Below, piece after piece: positions 15,264 to 22,557 of a stretch of 31,750 nt of DNA (the first letter of the stretch is position 1; each line of letters starts with the position of its first letter). Source of the DNA: Thermohalobaculum sp039030915 (lineage in GTDB: Bacteria; Pseudomonadota; Alphaproteobacteria; Rhodobacterales; Rhodobacteraceae). A program made the translations under genes and the position numbers. The notes under the pieces are model-generated. The model had not been told where the DNA came from. It was given only the letters and a program-made list of their open reading frames with translations, and searched no databases. The stretch covers positions 1-31,750 of the forward strand of contig JBCCDG010000040.1 of the NCBI GenBank assembly GCA_039030915.1, read 5' to 3'.

Positions 15264-18200
15264 TGCTCTCCATCGGCGCGGTCGCAGCCCCCGGCCAGGC
15301 CGCCCGCTACTTCGACAAGGACGACTATTACACCCGCGATGCGGAGAGCCCGAGCGCCTGGCTCGGTGCCGGCGCAGCGACGCTGGGCTTGAAAGGCGCG
15401 GTCGACAAGGCGGCTTTCGAGGCGCTGCTCGAAGGCCGGGTGCCGGGCACGGAACAGCGCCTCGGCTACGAGAAGGACGGCGTCTGGAAGCATGTCCCGG
15501 GCTGGGATCTGACCTTCTCCGCCCCGAAATCCGTCTCGATCCTCGCCGAGGTGATCGGTGACCGCCGGCTCGTCGCCGCGCATGATGCGGCGGTCGCGGC
15601 CTCGATCGCGAAGATCGAGCGCGCGCTCGCGACGACCCGCTACAATGCGAAGGAGGGACTCCGGTTCGAGACGACCGGCAACCTCGTCGTGGCGAGTTTC
15701 CGGCACGATCTGAGCCGCAACCAGGACCCACAGCTTCACACCCATGCTGTGGTCGTGAACATGACAGAGAGCCCGCGCGGCTGGCGGAGCGTCTACTCGA
15801 AGCCGTTCTTCGACGCGAAGCTCGAGGTCGGTCTAACCTATCGCCAGGAGCTCGCCATGCAGGTGCGCGCGCTCGGCTACGAGGTCGAGCGCGGTCCCAA
15901 GGGGCTCTTCGAGATCCGGGGTGTCGACCCGGACATCATGCGGGACTTCTCGTCGCGGCGCGCAGAGATCGAGGCGAAGCTCCGCCAGTTCGGCATCGGT
16001 CCCGGAGCCGCGACGGCTGAGGTCTCCGCGCGGGCGGCGCTCGCGACGCGGGCCAAGAAGTCCGCGATCTCGCGCGAGGAGGCGGCCCTGATCTGGGATC
16101 GGGCCCTTGGCGAGGACGCTTGTCAGAGTCTCGAGGCGCTGCGGTCGGCGGCGGAGCAGCGTGCGGCGCTCGCGCCTGCGGGCGTCACCGAGGATGCGGA
16201 GCGCCGTGCGGCCGACCGGGTGCTGGCCACCGCGGTTGAGACCCTTGCCGAGCGCGATGCGGCCTTCTCGACCGAGCGCCTGATGGCGACCGCGAATGCG
16301 CTGGCTGTCGGGCGCACACGCGAGCCATTCCTCCGCGCCGCGCTCGACCGGGCCCTCGCGAAGGGCGATCTCGTCGGGCGGCAGGTGCGCGAGGCGGATG
16401 TAAAGGCCCGCGCCGATGTCGAGCGGGCAGGGGTCGCCACGGCCCGCGCCCAGGCGGCCGAGCGGCGTCTGATCGAGCGTGAACATGCCGGGCGCAACGC
16501 CATGACCCGCGTGGCTGGGCCTCGTCACGCGAAGGAGATCCTCGAAGTTGCGGAGGCAAAAAGTGCGGCTGCGGGTCATTCCTGGACCGAGGATCAGCGC
16601 TGCGCAACGCTCGGACTGCTCGGCTCGCGCCACCGCGTCCATGCCGTCCAGGGGCTCGCCGGCACCGCCAAGACGACGACCGTGCTCGCGACCTATGCCG
16701 CCGCCACCGAGCGCAGCGGGCGCCGGATATTGTCGCTTGCGCCGACGGCCAGCGCGGCCGAGACGCTCGGGCGGGCGCTCGGAAAGGAGGGCACGACAGT
16801 CGCGCGGTATCTGAGTTCGATCAGAGCCGAGAGGGCAGGGGGCACCCGCGCGCTTTCCCGGCAGCTCGATGTCTGGGTCGTCGACGAGGCTTCGATGCTC
16901 GCCACGCGCGATCTCTCCCGGCTCCTCAAAGCGGCCGAGACGCAGGGCGCGCGGCTCGTTCTCGTGGGCGACGCGCACCAGCTCGGTTCGGTCGGCGCTG
17001 GCCGCGGCTTCGACCAGCTGCAGCGCGCCGGGATGGTCACCGAACGGCTCGAAGAGATCGTCCGGCAGTCGAACCCGGCGATGAAGGGCGCGGTCGAAGC
17101 GGCCTTGAAGGCGGAGGCCAAGACAGCGCTCGGCACGCTCGAAGCGGCGGGCGGTGCGGTCGTGGAGGCGGCTGAGATCGAAGGTCGTGTCGCCGCCGTT
17201 GCGGACCACTGGCTCGCGCTGTCGCCGAACGAGCGTGCCGGGACCATCGTGATCGATCCGAGCCGGGAGGGGCGCGAGGCGGTGAACGCCGCGATCCGCG
17301 AGGGGCTCCTGCGCGATGGCACGCTCGGTGGCACCGCGCTCGAGGGCACACGCCTCGAGAAGGAAAGTCTCACGGTCGCCGAGGCCCGACAGGCCCAGAA
17401 CTACGCGAAGGGCGACGTCGTGCTCATGCGCCGGGATCTGCGCTTCGGCATGGAGATCTGGCAGAAGGGCACCTATGCCGCCGTGCTGAGTGCCAACCGC
17501 GCCGAGAACCGGCTCAGGCTGCGGCTGCCGAGCGGGCGCGCCGTCTTCTGGAACCCGGCCGAGAAGGGCGCGAGCAAGGCCGAGCTCTTAAAGCCTCGGG
17601 AGGCCGATCTCCGCGTCGGCGACCGCATCGTCTGGACCCGGAACGACCGCGATCGCGGGCTCGCCAACGGCCGCGTCGGCACCGTGCGGGAGATCGACCA
17701 GACTGCTCAGACGGCGACGGTCCGCTTCGGCGAGCGCGCCGTCGCGCTCTCGATGACGGACCCGGCGGATAGCCACTGGCGCCACGCCTATGCCGAGACG
17801 GCCCATGCCGCTCAGGGCCGGACGGCGGACCGGTTGATCGTCCATGCGGAGGCGTCGCGCATCAATCTCGTCAACCGGGCCTCGTTCTACGTCGCGCTCA
17901 GCCGCGCAAAGGAATCTGGCGTTGTTGTCACAGATTGCCGCGCAGAGCTGGCAGCCGCCGTCGCTGCTCGTGCCGGGCGGAAGGAAACCGCGCTCACGGG
18001 CCGGGAGACGGAGCGTGCGGCAGCGCGGCCGACCCGGTCCGTCTCGCCGCTCACGCGCCTTGGCGAGATCGCGTCCGAGACCATCGCGCGCGCCGCGCGG
18101 GCGACGCGCACAGGGATCGATGACGGAGACCGCGCGCGGCGGGATGCATTCGAGGCGGCGCGTGATCGTGCCGATGCAGAGTGGCGGCGCATGTCGCCAG

Positions 18201-18469
18201 CAGCGCGGCGCGAGGCTGAGCGCGACCCCCTCAGCATCCACTGGCGGCCGCTGGAACAGCGCCTCGACGCACAGGCCGGGCAGGAGCGGCGCGAACCGGC
18301 GGTGACCGTCGAGTGTCCGCGGGACGAGCGGGCGCGCGACCGGGAAACTGAGCGGCAGCACCCTGCCCGGAGCGTCGAGGAGCTCTTTCGGCGCGACGCA
18401 GCCGAGAAGACGCGGGAAGCCAAGGCGCCGCAGCCCACGCCGAAGCAGGATCGTGGCTTCGAGCGATAA
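15263..18469 (+). CDS. traI: MobF-family relaxase-helicase TraI/TrwC
   Basis: This 1068-aa protein nicks oriT and unwinds the transferred strand. The relaxase domain (about residues 1-300) has tyrosines near the N-terminus (YFDKDDYYTRD, within residues 15-26), GWDLTFSAPKSVSIL, and the metal-binding histidines in SFRHDLSRNQD and QLHTHAVVVN (near residue 157). The RecD-like helicase follows, with Walker A GLAGTAKTTT near 462, Walker B VWVVDEASML near 537, and C-terminal motifs AETAHAAQGRTADRLI and FYVALSRAK near 847-880. The tail is charged and probably unstructured. The ATG at 15263 is preferred over the in-frame TTG one codon upstream. Size is close to TrwC (966 aa). Confidence 0.95.
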   Translation: MLSIGAVAAPGQAARYFDKDDYYTRDAESPSAWLGAGAATLGLKGAVDKAAFEALLEGRVPGTEQRLGYEKDGVWKHVPGWDLTFSAPKSVSILAEVIGDRRLVAAHDAAVAASIAKIERALATTRYNAKEGLRFETTGNLVVASFRHDLSRNQDPQLHTHAVVVNMTESPRGWRSVYSKPFFDAKLEVGLTYRQELAMQVRALGYEVERGPKGLFEIRGVDPDIMRDFSSRRAEIEAKLRQFGIGPGAATAEVSARAALATRAKKSAISREEAALIWDRALGEDACQSLEALRSAAEQRAALAPAGVTEDAERRAADRVLATAVETLAERDAAFSTERLMATANALAVGRTREPFLRAALDRALAKGDLVGRQVREADVKARADVERAGVATARAQAAERRLIEREHAGRNAMTRVAGPRHAKEILEVAEAKSAAAGHSWTEDQRCATLGLLGSRHRVHAVQGLAGTAKTTTVLATYAAATERSGRRILSLAPTASAAETLGRALGKEGTTVARYLSSIRAERAGGTRALSRQLDVWVVDEASMLATRDLSRLLKAAETQGARLVLVGDAHQLGSVGAGRGFDQLQRAGMVTERLEEIVRQSNPAMKGAVEAALKAEAKTALGTLEAAGGAVVEAAEIEGRVAAVADHWLALSPNERAGTIVIDPSREGREAVNAAIREGLLRDGTLGGTALEGTRLEKESLTVAEARQAQNYAKGDVVLMRRDLRFGMEIWQKGTYAAVLSANRAENRLRLRLPSGRAVFWNPAEKGASKAELLKPREADLRVGDRIVWTRNDRDRGLANGRVGTVREIDQTAQTATVRFGERAVALSMTDPADSHWRHAYAETAHAAQGRTADRLIVHAEASRINLVNRASFYVALSRAKESGVVVTDCRAELAAAVAARAGRKETALTGRETERAAARPTRSVSPLTRLGEIASETIARAARATRTGIDDGDRARRDAFEAARDRADAEWRRMSPAARREAERDPLSIHWRPLEQRLDAQAGQERREPAVTVECPRDERARDRETERQHPARSVEELFRRDAAEKTREAKAPQPTPKQDRGFER

Positions 18470-18899
18470 GGCGCTGCTTTTTGGCCCCTCCGAAAGACCT
18501 GCGACTGTCGGCTCCGAGCCAGTTCTCGAGTTCGGCACGATGCCGCGAACGGCAGCTTCGACCGACTTCCGAGATAGGCAAGACTGGAAGATACAGCGCG
18601 CCATGTACGGCGAGGCCCAAGCGTAATGGGGCTCACTTGAGGCCACGCACGACCTTAATCGCGCCCTCCGGCACAAGCCTCGGGTGGGAACGCTGTAGGG
18701 TGCTCAGACTAACGCAACACCGCCGGAAGACCCGACCAGATGTCCCGAAACCCGCCGTCTGGGAGGTGAGAGGATCCGTAAGCGGGCGCTTATGGCCGGT
18801 AGGGTAAGCGCGCGACGGATGGCCCCGGCGCGCGTCCCTCCCCATTCCTCTGAGGGCCGGTGGCATCTCCGCCGGCGGATTGTGTCACAGGAGGCCAGA
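18470..18899. other. Non-coding stretch after traI
   Basis: About 430 bases separate the relaxase gene from the PepSY operon. A GGCGCTGCTTTTTGG stretch directly after the stop may contribute to termination. The remainder holds only short, compositionally atypical open frames on both strands and I recognise no gene. The promoter of the downstream operon should lie in its right part; no clear -35/-10 pair was found. An ACAGGAGG ribosome-binding site lies just before 18900. Confidence 0.45.
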
Positions 18900-19361
18900 A
18901 TGACCAGAACCATCTTCACTGCCGCATTCCTTGCGGCTCTGACCGCGCCTGCGGCGTTCGCCATGGAGCCCGTCGAAGGTGCGATGCTCGGAACGAAGCC
19001 GAGCGAGATATCGGCGGCGCTCGGCGAAAGCGGGTACACCATGACGAAATACGAGCGCGAGAGAGGGCGCATCGAGTTGACGGCGGTCAAGGAGGCGCGC
19101 CGGGTCGAGGTCTATCTGGACCCGGCCAGCGGTGCGGTCACCCGCGTCGAGGAGTATCGCCGCGGCGGGTCCTGGCCGCTGCCGGGTGCCGACGACGGCG
19201 AGATCCGCGCCGGGCTCGAAGCCGACGGCTACGAGATCGTGAAGTACGAACGCGAGCGTGGCCGCATCGAGGTCTATGCGGACCGCGACGGGCGGCGCTG
19301 GGAGCTGAAGATCGACCCGCGCGACGGCCGGATCGTCGAGGTCGAGGCGGAGGACGACTGA
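18900..19361 (+). CDS. Periplasmic tandem PepSY-like protein
   Basis: This 153-aa protein has a clear signal peptide (residues 1-21, cleavage after AAFA) and two PepSY-like repeats. Each repeat contains the same block, KYERERGRIE, at about residues 50-59 and 117-126. A charged strand pair and a DPASGAVTRVE or DPRDGRIVEVE end follow. PepSY modules are found in periplasmic inhibitors and in proteins linked to cytochromes and ferric or metal reductases. The start is fixed by ACAGGAGG. The stop overlaps the cytochrome start (TGATG), so the two are translationally coupled. Partnership with the cytochrome is inferred from this coupling. Confidence 0.82.
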   Translation: MTRTIFTAAFLAALTAPAAFAMEPVEGAMLGTKPSEISAALGESGYTMTKYERERGRIELTAVKEARRVEVYLDPASGAVTRVEEYRRGGSWPLPGADDGEIRAGLEADGYEIVKYERERGRIEVYADRDGRRWELKIDPRDGRIVEVEAEDD

Positions 19362-19987
19362 TGGCCGGCTTGGAGGGGCAGGCAGCCGAGAGGGAGGTCC
19401 CGCGCTGGGACCCGCTCGTGCGGCTGACGCATTGGGGCATCGCCGCGGCGGTGCTCCTGAACGGCCTCATCACCGAGGAGGGCGGACAGGTCCATGTCTG
19501 GATCGGCTATGCCGCTTTCGCGATGTTGGCGCTCCGGCTTGTCTGGGGCGCCATCGGGACCGGCCCCGCGCGCTTCTCTGCCTTTCCGCCCAGCCTGTCT
19601 GCCGCGCGCGCGCATGTCGCCGACATCCTGTCCGGCCGGCGGCGGACGCATCGCTCGCACAATCCGCTCGGTGCGCTCATGGCTTACGCGCTCTGGGGCA
19701 CGCTTGCGGTGGTGACGGTCACCGGTATCGCCATGGCCGGCTCGCCCTTCGCGCCAAGAGCCGGCGACGATGTGCGCCATGAGCGCGTCGCCGTCGCCGG
19801 TGACCATGGCGAGGAGGACGACGAGCACGAGGGCGCGGAGGACGAAGCCGGCGAAACGCTGGAAGAGGTTCACGAGGCGGCGGCGAACCTGCTCCTCCTC
19901 CTCGCGGCCCTGCATGTCGGCGGTGTCGCGCTGGAGAGCCGGGTGTCTGGTCGAAATCTTGTGCGCCCGATGGTGAAGGGATCGTAA
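19361..19987 (+). CDS. b561-type cytochrome with acidic His-containing loop
   Basis: This 208-aa protein has four predicted membrane helices and matches the cytochrome b/b6 (prokaryotic b561, hydrogenase b-type) family. Likely heme-ligand histidines are in RLTHWGIAAA (helix 1), QVHVWIGYAA (helix 2) and HVGGVALES (helix 4, near residue 184). Another conserved site is SHNPLGALMAYALWG before helix 3. Between helices 3 and 4 lies an unusual acidic and His-containing insert of about 40 residues (including GDHGEEDDEHEGAEDEAGE) that could bind metal or mediate a contact. The protein would pass electrons across or within the inner membrane, perhaps with the PepSY partner. Start and stop overlap both neighbours. 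Confidence 0.85.
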   Translation: MAGLEGQAAEREVPRWDPLVRLTHWGIAAAVLLNGLITEEGGQVHVWIGYAAFAMLALRLVWGAIGTGPARFSAFPPSLSAARAHVADILSGRRRTHRSHNPLGALMAYALWGTLAVVTVTGIAMAGSPFAPRAGDDVRHERVAVAGDHGEEDDEHEGAEDEAGETLEEVHEAAANLLLLLAALHVGGVALESRVSGRNLVRPMVKGS

Positions 19988-20550
19988 TGCCCTGGCGTCT
20001 ACCTTCCCAATGGAGCAAGGCATTGGGCGGTCGCAGGGCGACTGCCCTCGCGCTGATCCTGGCATTGCAGGCGATGGCGGCAGTCTTCTTCGTCGGTGAT
20101 GTCGTCGCCGATGTGACGTTCGAGGGTGTCGATCTGCACCTCGTGCTCGAGGCGGTGGTCGCCTTCGCGCTCATTCTCGGTGTTGTTTTCGGTGCCTTCG
20201 AGATGCGCCGGACCCTCGAACGGGCCGAGCGGAGCGACACCGCTCTCTCGGCGGCCCGCGGCGCGATGACCGACCTGATCGAGACCCGGTTCGCCGAGTG
20301 GGGCCTGACACCGGCGGAGAACGAGGTCGCGCTCCTCGCGCTCAAGGGCTTCGATGTGGCTGCAATCGCCGGGTTGCGCGGCGCAGCCTCCGGAACGGTC
20401 CGGGCGCAGCTGGCCCGCGTCTACGCCAAGTCCGGTGTCGCCAGCCGCGCTGAGTTGCTCTCCATCTTCATGGACGACCTTATCGCGGCCCCTGTCACCA
20501 AGACCCCCGCCGATGCCGGGCCGGCTCAACACCATCCGCGCGATCGTTGA
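19987..20550 (+). CDS. Membrane-anchored LuxR-type HTH regulator
   Basis: This 187-aa protein has two membrane segments near the N-terminus (about residues 19-38 and 50-70), a short charged linker (EMRRTLERAERSD), and a C-terminal LuxR/GerE helix-turn-helix (about residues 108-170). The typical start is GLTPAENEVALLALKGF and the recognition-helix region is SGTVRAQLARVYAKSGVASR. There is no receiver domain. A transcription factor tethered to the membrane and translationally coupled (TAATG overlap) to a cytochrome and a PepSY protein suggests that it senses the state of the membrane or of those partners. That link is inference. Its own operon is the first candidate target. Confidence 0.82.
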   Translation: MPWRLPSQWSKALGGRRATALALILALQAMAAVFFVGDVVADVTFEGVDLHLVLEAVVAFALILGVVFGAFEMRRTLERAERSDTALSAARGAMTDLIETRFAEWGLTPAENEVALLALKGFDVAAIAGLRGAASGTVRAQLARVYAKSGVASRAELLSIFMDDLIAAPVTKTPADAGPAQHHPRDR

Positions 20551-20597
20551 ACACGGCTGTCACTTGGTCATGCACCGCACGCCTGATGCGATGGGGT

Positions 20598-20644
20598 CTT
20601 TGCCAGGCCATCGGGGGATGGCTTTGAACGGTCACTTGGCAAAG
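20598..20644. terminator. Nested hairpins between convergent HTH and merR genes
   Basis: GCCATC (20607-20612) and GATGGC (20617-20622) form a tight stem followed by TTTG. An outer 8-bp pair, CTTTGCCA (20598-20605) with TGGCAAAG (20637-20644), encloses it and runs into the merR stop codon. A bidirectional terminator for the converging genes is likely. Confidence 0.55.
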
Positions 20645-21021
20645 AGCACTTTGAGTGCCGGGCAGTCGTCCCCCTGATCGTCGCACGCCTGTACCAAGTT
20701 GACGAGCGCTGCTTCGATCTCCTGCAAGTCTGCGATGCGTGCCCGGACATCAGCAAGGTGACGTTCGCTGAGACTTCGAACCTCCCAGCATGATTGGGTT
20801 GTCGTGCTCGACAGGTCGAGCAAGGCACGGATATCGCCGATGGAAAATCCCAGATCCCGACAGCGGCGGATGAAGCGCAGACGGGCAATCGCAGCCTCGT
20901 CATAGAGCCGCCGCCCATTGGCATGCCGGTCGGCTTTGGGGACGATCCCCTCACGCTCATAGTAGCGAATGGTCTCGATGGTCACGCCACTGTGTTTCGA
21001 GGCCTCGCCGATGGTGCGCAT
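20632..21021 (-). CDS. merR: Mercury-responsive regulator MerR
   Basis: This 129-aa protein is a MerR-family regulator: N-terminal winged helix (IGEASKHSGVTIETIRYYER) and a long dimerisation helix. The three cysteines C78, C113 and C120 correspond to the Hg(II) ligands C82, C117 and C126 of Tn501 MerR. The C78-C113 spacing of 35 residues is identical, while the metal loop (ACDDQGDDCP) is two residues shorter. It is divergent from merT, and the promoter between them has the 19-bp spacer and central dyad that MerR distorts on activation. It represses and activates merT-merF transcription and limits its own. Confidence 0.9.
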   Translation of the reverse strand: MRTIGEASKHSGVTIETIRYYEREGIVPKADRHANGRRLYDEAAIARLRFIRRCRDLGFSIGDIRALLDLSSTTTQSCWEVRSLSERHLADVRARIADLQEIEAALVNLVQACDDQGDDCPALKVLFAK

Positions 21022-21027
21022 TTTCCC

Positions 21028-21058
21028 TTGATCCTGTAGCCGCTACAGCATGCAAGAT
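21028..21058 (+). promoter_or_regulatory. MerR-controlled mer promoter/operator
   Basis: A -35 TTGATC (21028-21033) and -10 CAAGAT (21053-21058) are separated by 19 bp. The spacer holds the perfect dyad CTGTAG-CCG-CTACAG (21034-21048). The over-long spacer with a central dyad is the hallmark of MerR-regulated promoters. Transcription should begin about six to eight bases after the -10, that is at or next to the merT ATG at 21065. Confidence 0.88.
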
Positions 21059-21064
21059 TGCACC

Positions 21065-21448
21065 ATGCGTGCCGAGAAGCCTATCCGTGAACTGGAGCCT
21101 GCCTGGATAACCCCGGCGTTAGGGCTGGCGTCGCTCCTTTCGGTGGCGGCGGCGTCCTGCTGTGTCTTGCCGATCGGGCTGACGATCCTCGGCCTCGGCG
21201 GAACGTGGCTGACGGTGCTTGGGCCATTTGTTGAACACCGGGCGCTCATTCTCGTAGGCGTCAGCGTTGCTCTGACAGCCGCATGGGGGACGCTTCTCCT
21301 CCGGCCAGGCGCTTGCCCGCGGCGCAGGCGAACGGGGGTGATCCTTGCCCTTGTCTGCACGATGCTCTTTGCAGCAGCGGTGACCGCGCCTCTCTGGGAG
21401 CGCGATGCCATGCGGGCCATGTGGTCGTACTGGACGCAAAGGTCATGA
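21065..21448 (+). CDS. merT: Mercuric ion transporter MerT
   Basis: This 127-aa inner-membrane protein has three predicted helices and the MerT signature SCCVLPIGLTILGLGGTW, with the vicinal cysteines C32-C33 in helix 1 that accept Hg(II). The usual cytoplasmic cysteine pair between helices 2 and 3 is reduced to a single C84. An in-frame ATG at 21050 overlaps the -10 element and cannot be transcribed, so 21065 is the first usable start. That places the ATG at or within a base or two of the predicted transcription start, so the mRNA is probably leaderless. The stop overlaps merF (ATGA). Neither MerP nor MerA is encoded nearby. Confidence 0.85.
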   Translation: MRAEKPIRELEPAWITPALGLASLLSVAAASCCVLPIGLTILGLGGTWLTVLGPFVEHRALILVGVSVALTAAWGTLLLRPGACPRRRRTGVILALVCTMLFAAAVTAPLWERDAMRAMWSYWTQRS

Positions 21449-21648
21449 GCCGCCGCCTGCTCCGCATCGGCGCGGCTGGATCGGTTGTGGTGGCAATCTG
21501 TTGCTTCACGCCCGTCCTGGCCGTTCTGCTGGGCGCGGTCGGTCTTTCGGCGATGGTCGGCTATCTCGACGTCGTGCTCCTTCCGGCACTGGCGATTTTT
21601 CTTGGTCTCACGGGGTACGCGCTTTGGACACGCAGCAAGACGGGATAA
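21445..21648 (+). CDS. merF: Mercury transporter MerF
   Basis: This 67-aa protein is a close MerF match. It has two membrane helices, the vicinal cysteines C19-C20 in AICCFTPVLAVLLGAVGLSA, and the conserved GYLDVVLLPALAIFLGLTGYA in helix 2. Typical MerF is about 81 aa and has a second vicinal Cys pair in the C-terminal tail. Here the tail ends at WTRSKTG and lacks it. The start overlaps the merT stop by four bases, and the end overlaps the putative start of the cysteine-rich GDCCxC gene, so all three are translated together from the mer promoter. It moves Hg(II) into the cytoplasm. Confidence 0.9.
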   Translation: MSRRLLRIGAAGSVVVAICCFTPVLAVLLGAVGLSAMVGYLDVVLLPALAIFLGLTGYALWTRSKTG

Positions 21649-21848
21649 TTCTCCAATCGACGATCACCTGTCCCGAGTGCGGGCATGTCGAGGCAGAGAC
21701 CATGCCGACGAATGCCTGCCAGTGGTTCTACGACTGCAAGGGATGCGGGGCCGTTCTGAAGCACCTTCCCGGCGACTGCTGCGTCTACTGCTCCTATGCC
21801 ACGGTGCCCTGCCCGCCGATCCAGGCTGGTGATCGCTGCTGCGGCTAG
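21624..21848 (+). CDS. GDCCxC family cysteine-rich protein
   Basis: About 74 residues belong to the small GDCCVxC family often found in mer operons. It has TCPECGH, a central CKGCGAVLK, the signature GDCCVYCSYATVPCPP and a terminal CCG. Twelve cysteines in so small a protein point to zinc- or mercury-binding. No ATG lies before the conserved region. TTG at 21624 gives a normal length and is the proposed start, overlapping the end of merF by 25 bases; ATT near 21651 is another option. It may hand on Hg(II) delivered by MerT and MerF. The stop codon shares bases with the stop of the opposing DUF411 frame (CTAG). Confidence 0.75.
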   Translation: MDTQQDGIILQSTITCPECGHVEAETMPTNACQWFYDCKGCGAVLKHLPGDCCVYCSYATVPCPPIQAGDRCCG

Positions 21849-22162
21849 GGCCACCGTGTCGTCAGCTGTCCGACCGCATCGTCAGTTCCGGAAGATCGAC
21901 TGCCGCATACGGCATTGTACCCGAAAAGGACGTCAGCGCCGCGATCGTGTTGAATGAGAAAGACGTCGTAGGCCTCCCTCGCGCCTTCCAGCACCTTCCC
22001 CGATGAGCTGTAGGGGATGTCCAGCACCGCAAGACCGAGCGCGTCCGGTTGCTCGTCCAGAAGATGGTGGATGTCGGCCGGTGGCACTTGCCCTTCGATC
22101 ACGTAGCCATTGGTTTCGTCCGTATGGCAGGAGACCATCTCCGGTGGGATGCCCTTCTCCAC
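21845..22162 (-). pseudogene. 5'-truncated DUF411 metal-binding protein
   Basis: The 105-codon frame begins with a GTG and shows the C-terminal half of the DUF411 family: GIPPEMVSCHTDETNGYVIE, GQVPPADIHHLLDEQPDALG, LAVLDIP and AYDVFLI. Complete DUF411 proteins are about 150 aa with a signal peptide and a Cys-Gly-Cys-Cys metal motif. Neither is present, and an in-frame stop lies about 17 codons upstream of the GTG. The last 20 residues look like read-through into unrelated sequence. It is therefore most likely a decaying remnant at the end of the CDF-cytochrome c-SHOCT unit. Confidence 0.65.
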
Positions 22163-22217
22163 TCCTTGTGGTGGAATCGAAGGCGCCCGTGTTGATTAAG
22201 TCCAAAGGTACAGGAGT

Positions 22218-22547
22218 TCAGTCCTCGAGCACCTTGCGTCGTTCTTCGAACTCGGTCTTGTCGATCTCACCGCGAGCGAAGCGCTCCCTCAGGATTTCGA
22301 GCGGTGTGTTCTGCCTGCTGTCTTTACGAGAACCGGCAGGCGCGCCCATCCACCGAACGACGAGAACGACCACGACGGCAACGAGCGCTAGGAAGACCAG
22401 CGTCATGAGCGGCCCCATGAACCAGCCATGCCAGGGGCCGCCCCAGTGGCCAGGCCCCCACGCAGGCCCAGTGCCTTGCTGTGCCTGCGCGCCGGTGGCG
22501 GCCAGTGCGCATAGGAGCGTGGCAACGCCGGTCTCTTTCCAAGCCAT
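22218..22547 (-). CDS. SHOCT-domain membrane protein
   Basis: This 109-aa protein has a signal peptide or first hydrophobic segment (residues about 6-22, ending AQA), a Gly/Trp/His-rich stretch (GPAWGPGHWGGPWHGWFMG), a membrane helix (LMTLVFLALVAVVVVLVVRW) and a C-terminal SHOCT motif (LEILRERFARGEIDKTEFEERRKVL). SHOCT tails are short two-helix oligomerisation elements found in many small membrane proteins, often in metal-resistance loci. The ATG at 22547 is preferred over an adjacent GTG; GAGG lies upstream within the stop region of the cytochrome c gene. It is the third gene of the minus-strand CDF unit. Confidence 0.82.
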   Translation of the reverse strand: MAWKETGVATLLCALAATGAQAQQGTGPAWGPGHWGGPWHGWFMGPLMTLVFLALVAVVVVLVVRWMGAPAGSRKDSRQNTPLEILRERFARGEIDKTEFEERRKVLED

Positions 22548-22557
22548 CACTGGTACC

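Noticed and set aside
15833..17209. Minus-strand 458-codon frame in traI
   Set aside because: It is antisense to conserved relaxase-helicase motifs.
18633..18866. Minus-strand 77-codon frame after traI
   Set aside because: It has no family resemblance, no ribosome-binding site and mixed codon use; left as non-coding.
21050..21064. ATG at 21050 as the merT start
   Set aside because: It overlaps the -10 element of the only recognisable promoter, so it would not be in the transcript.
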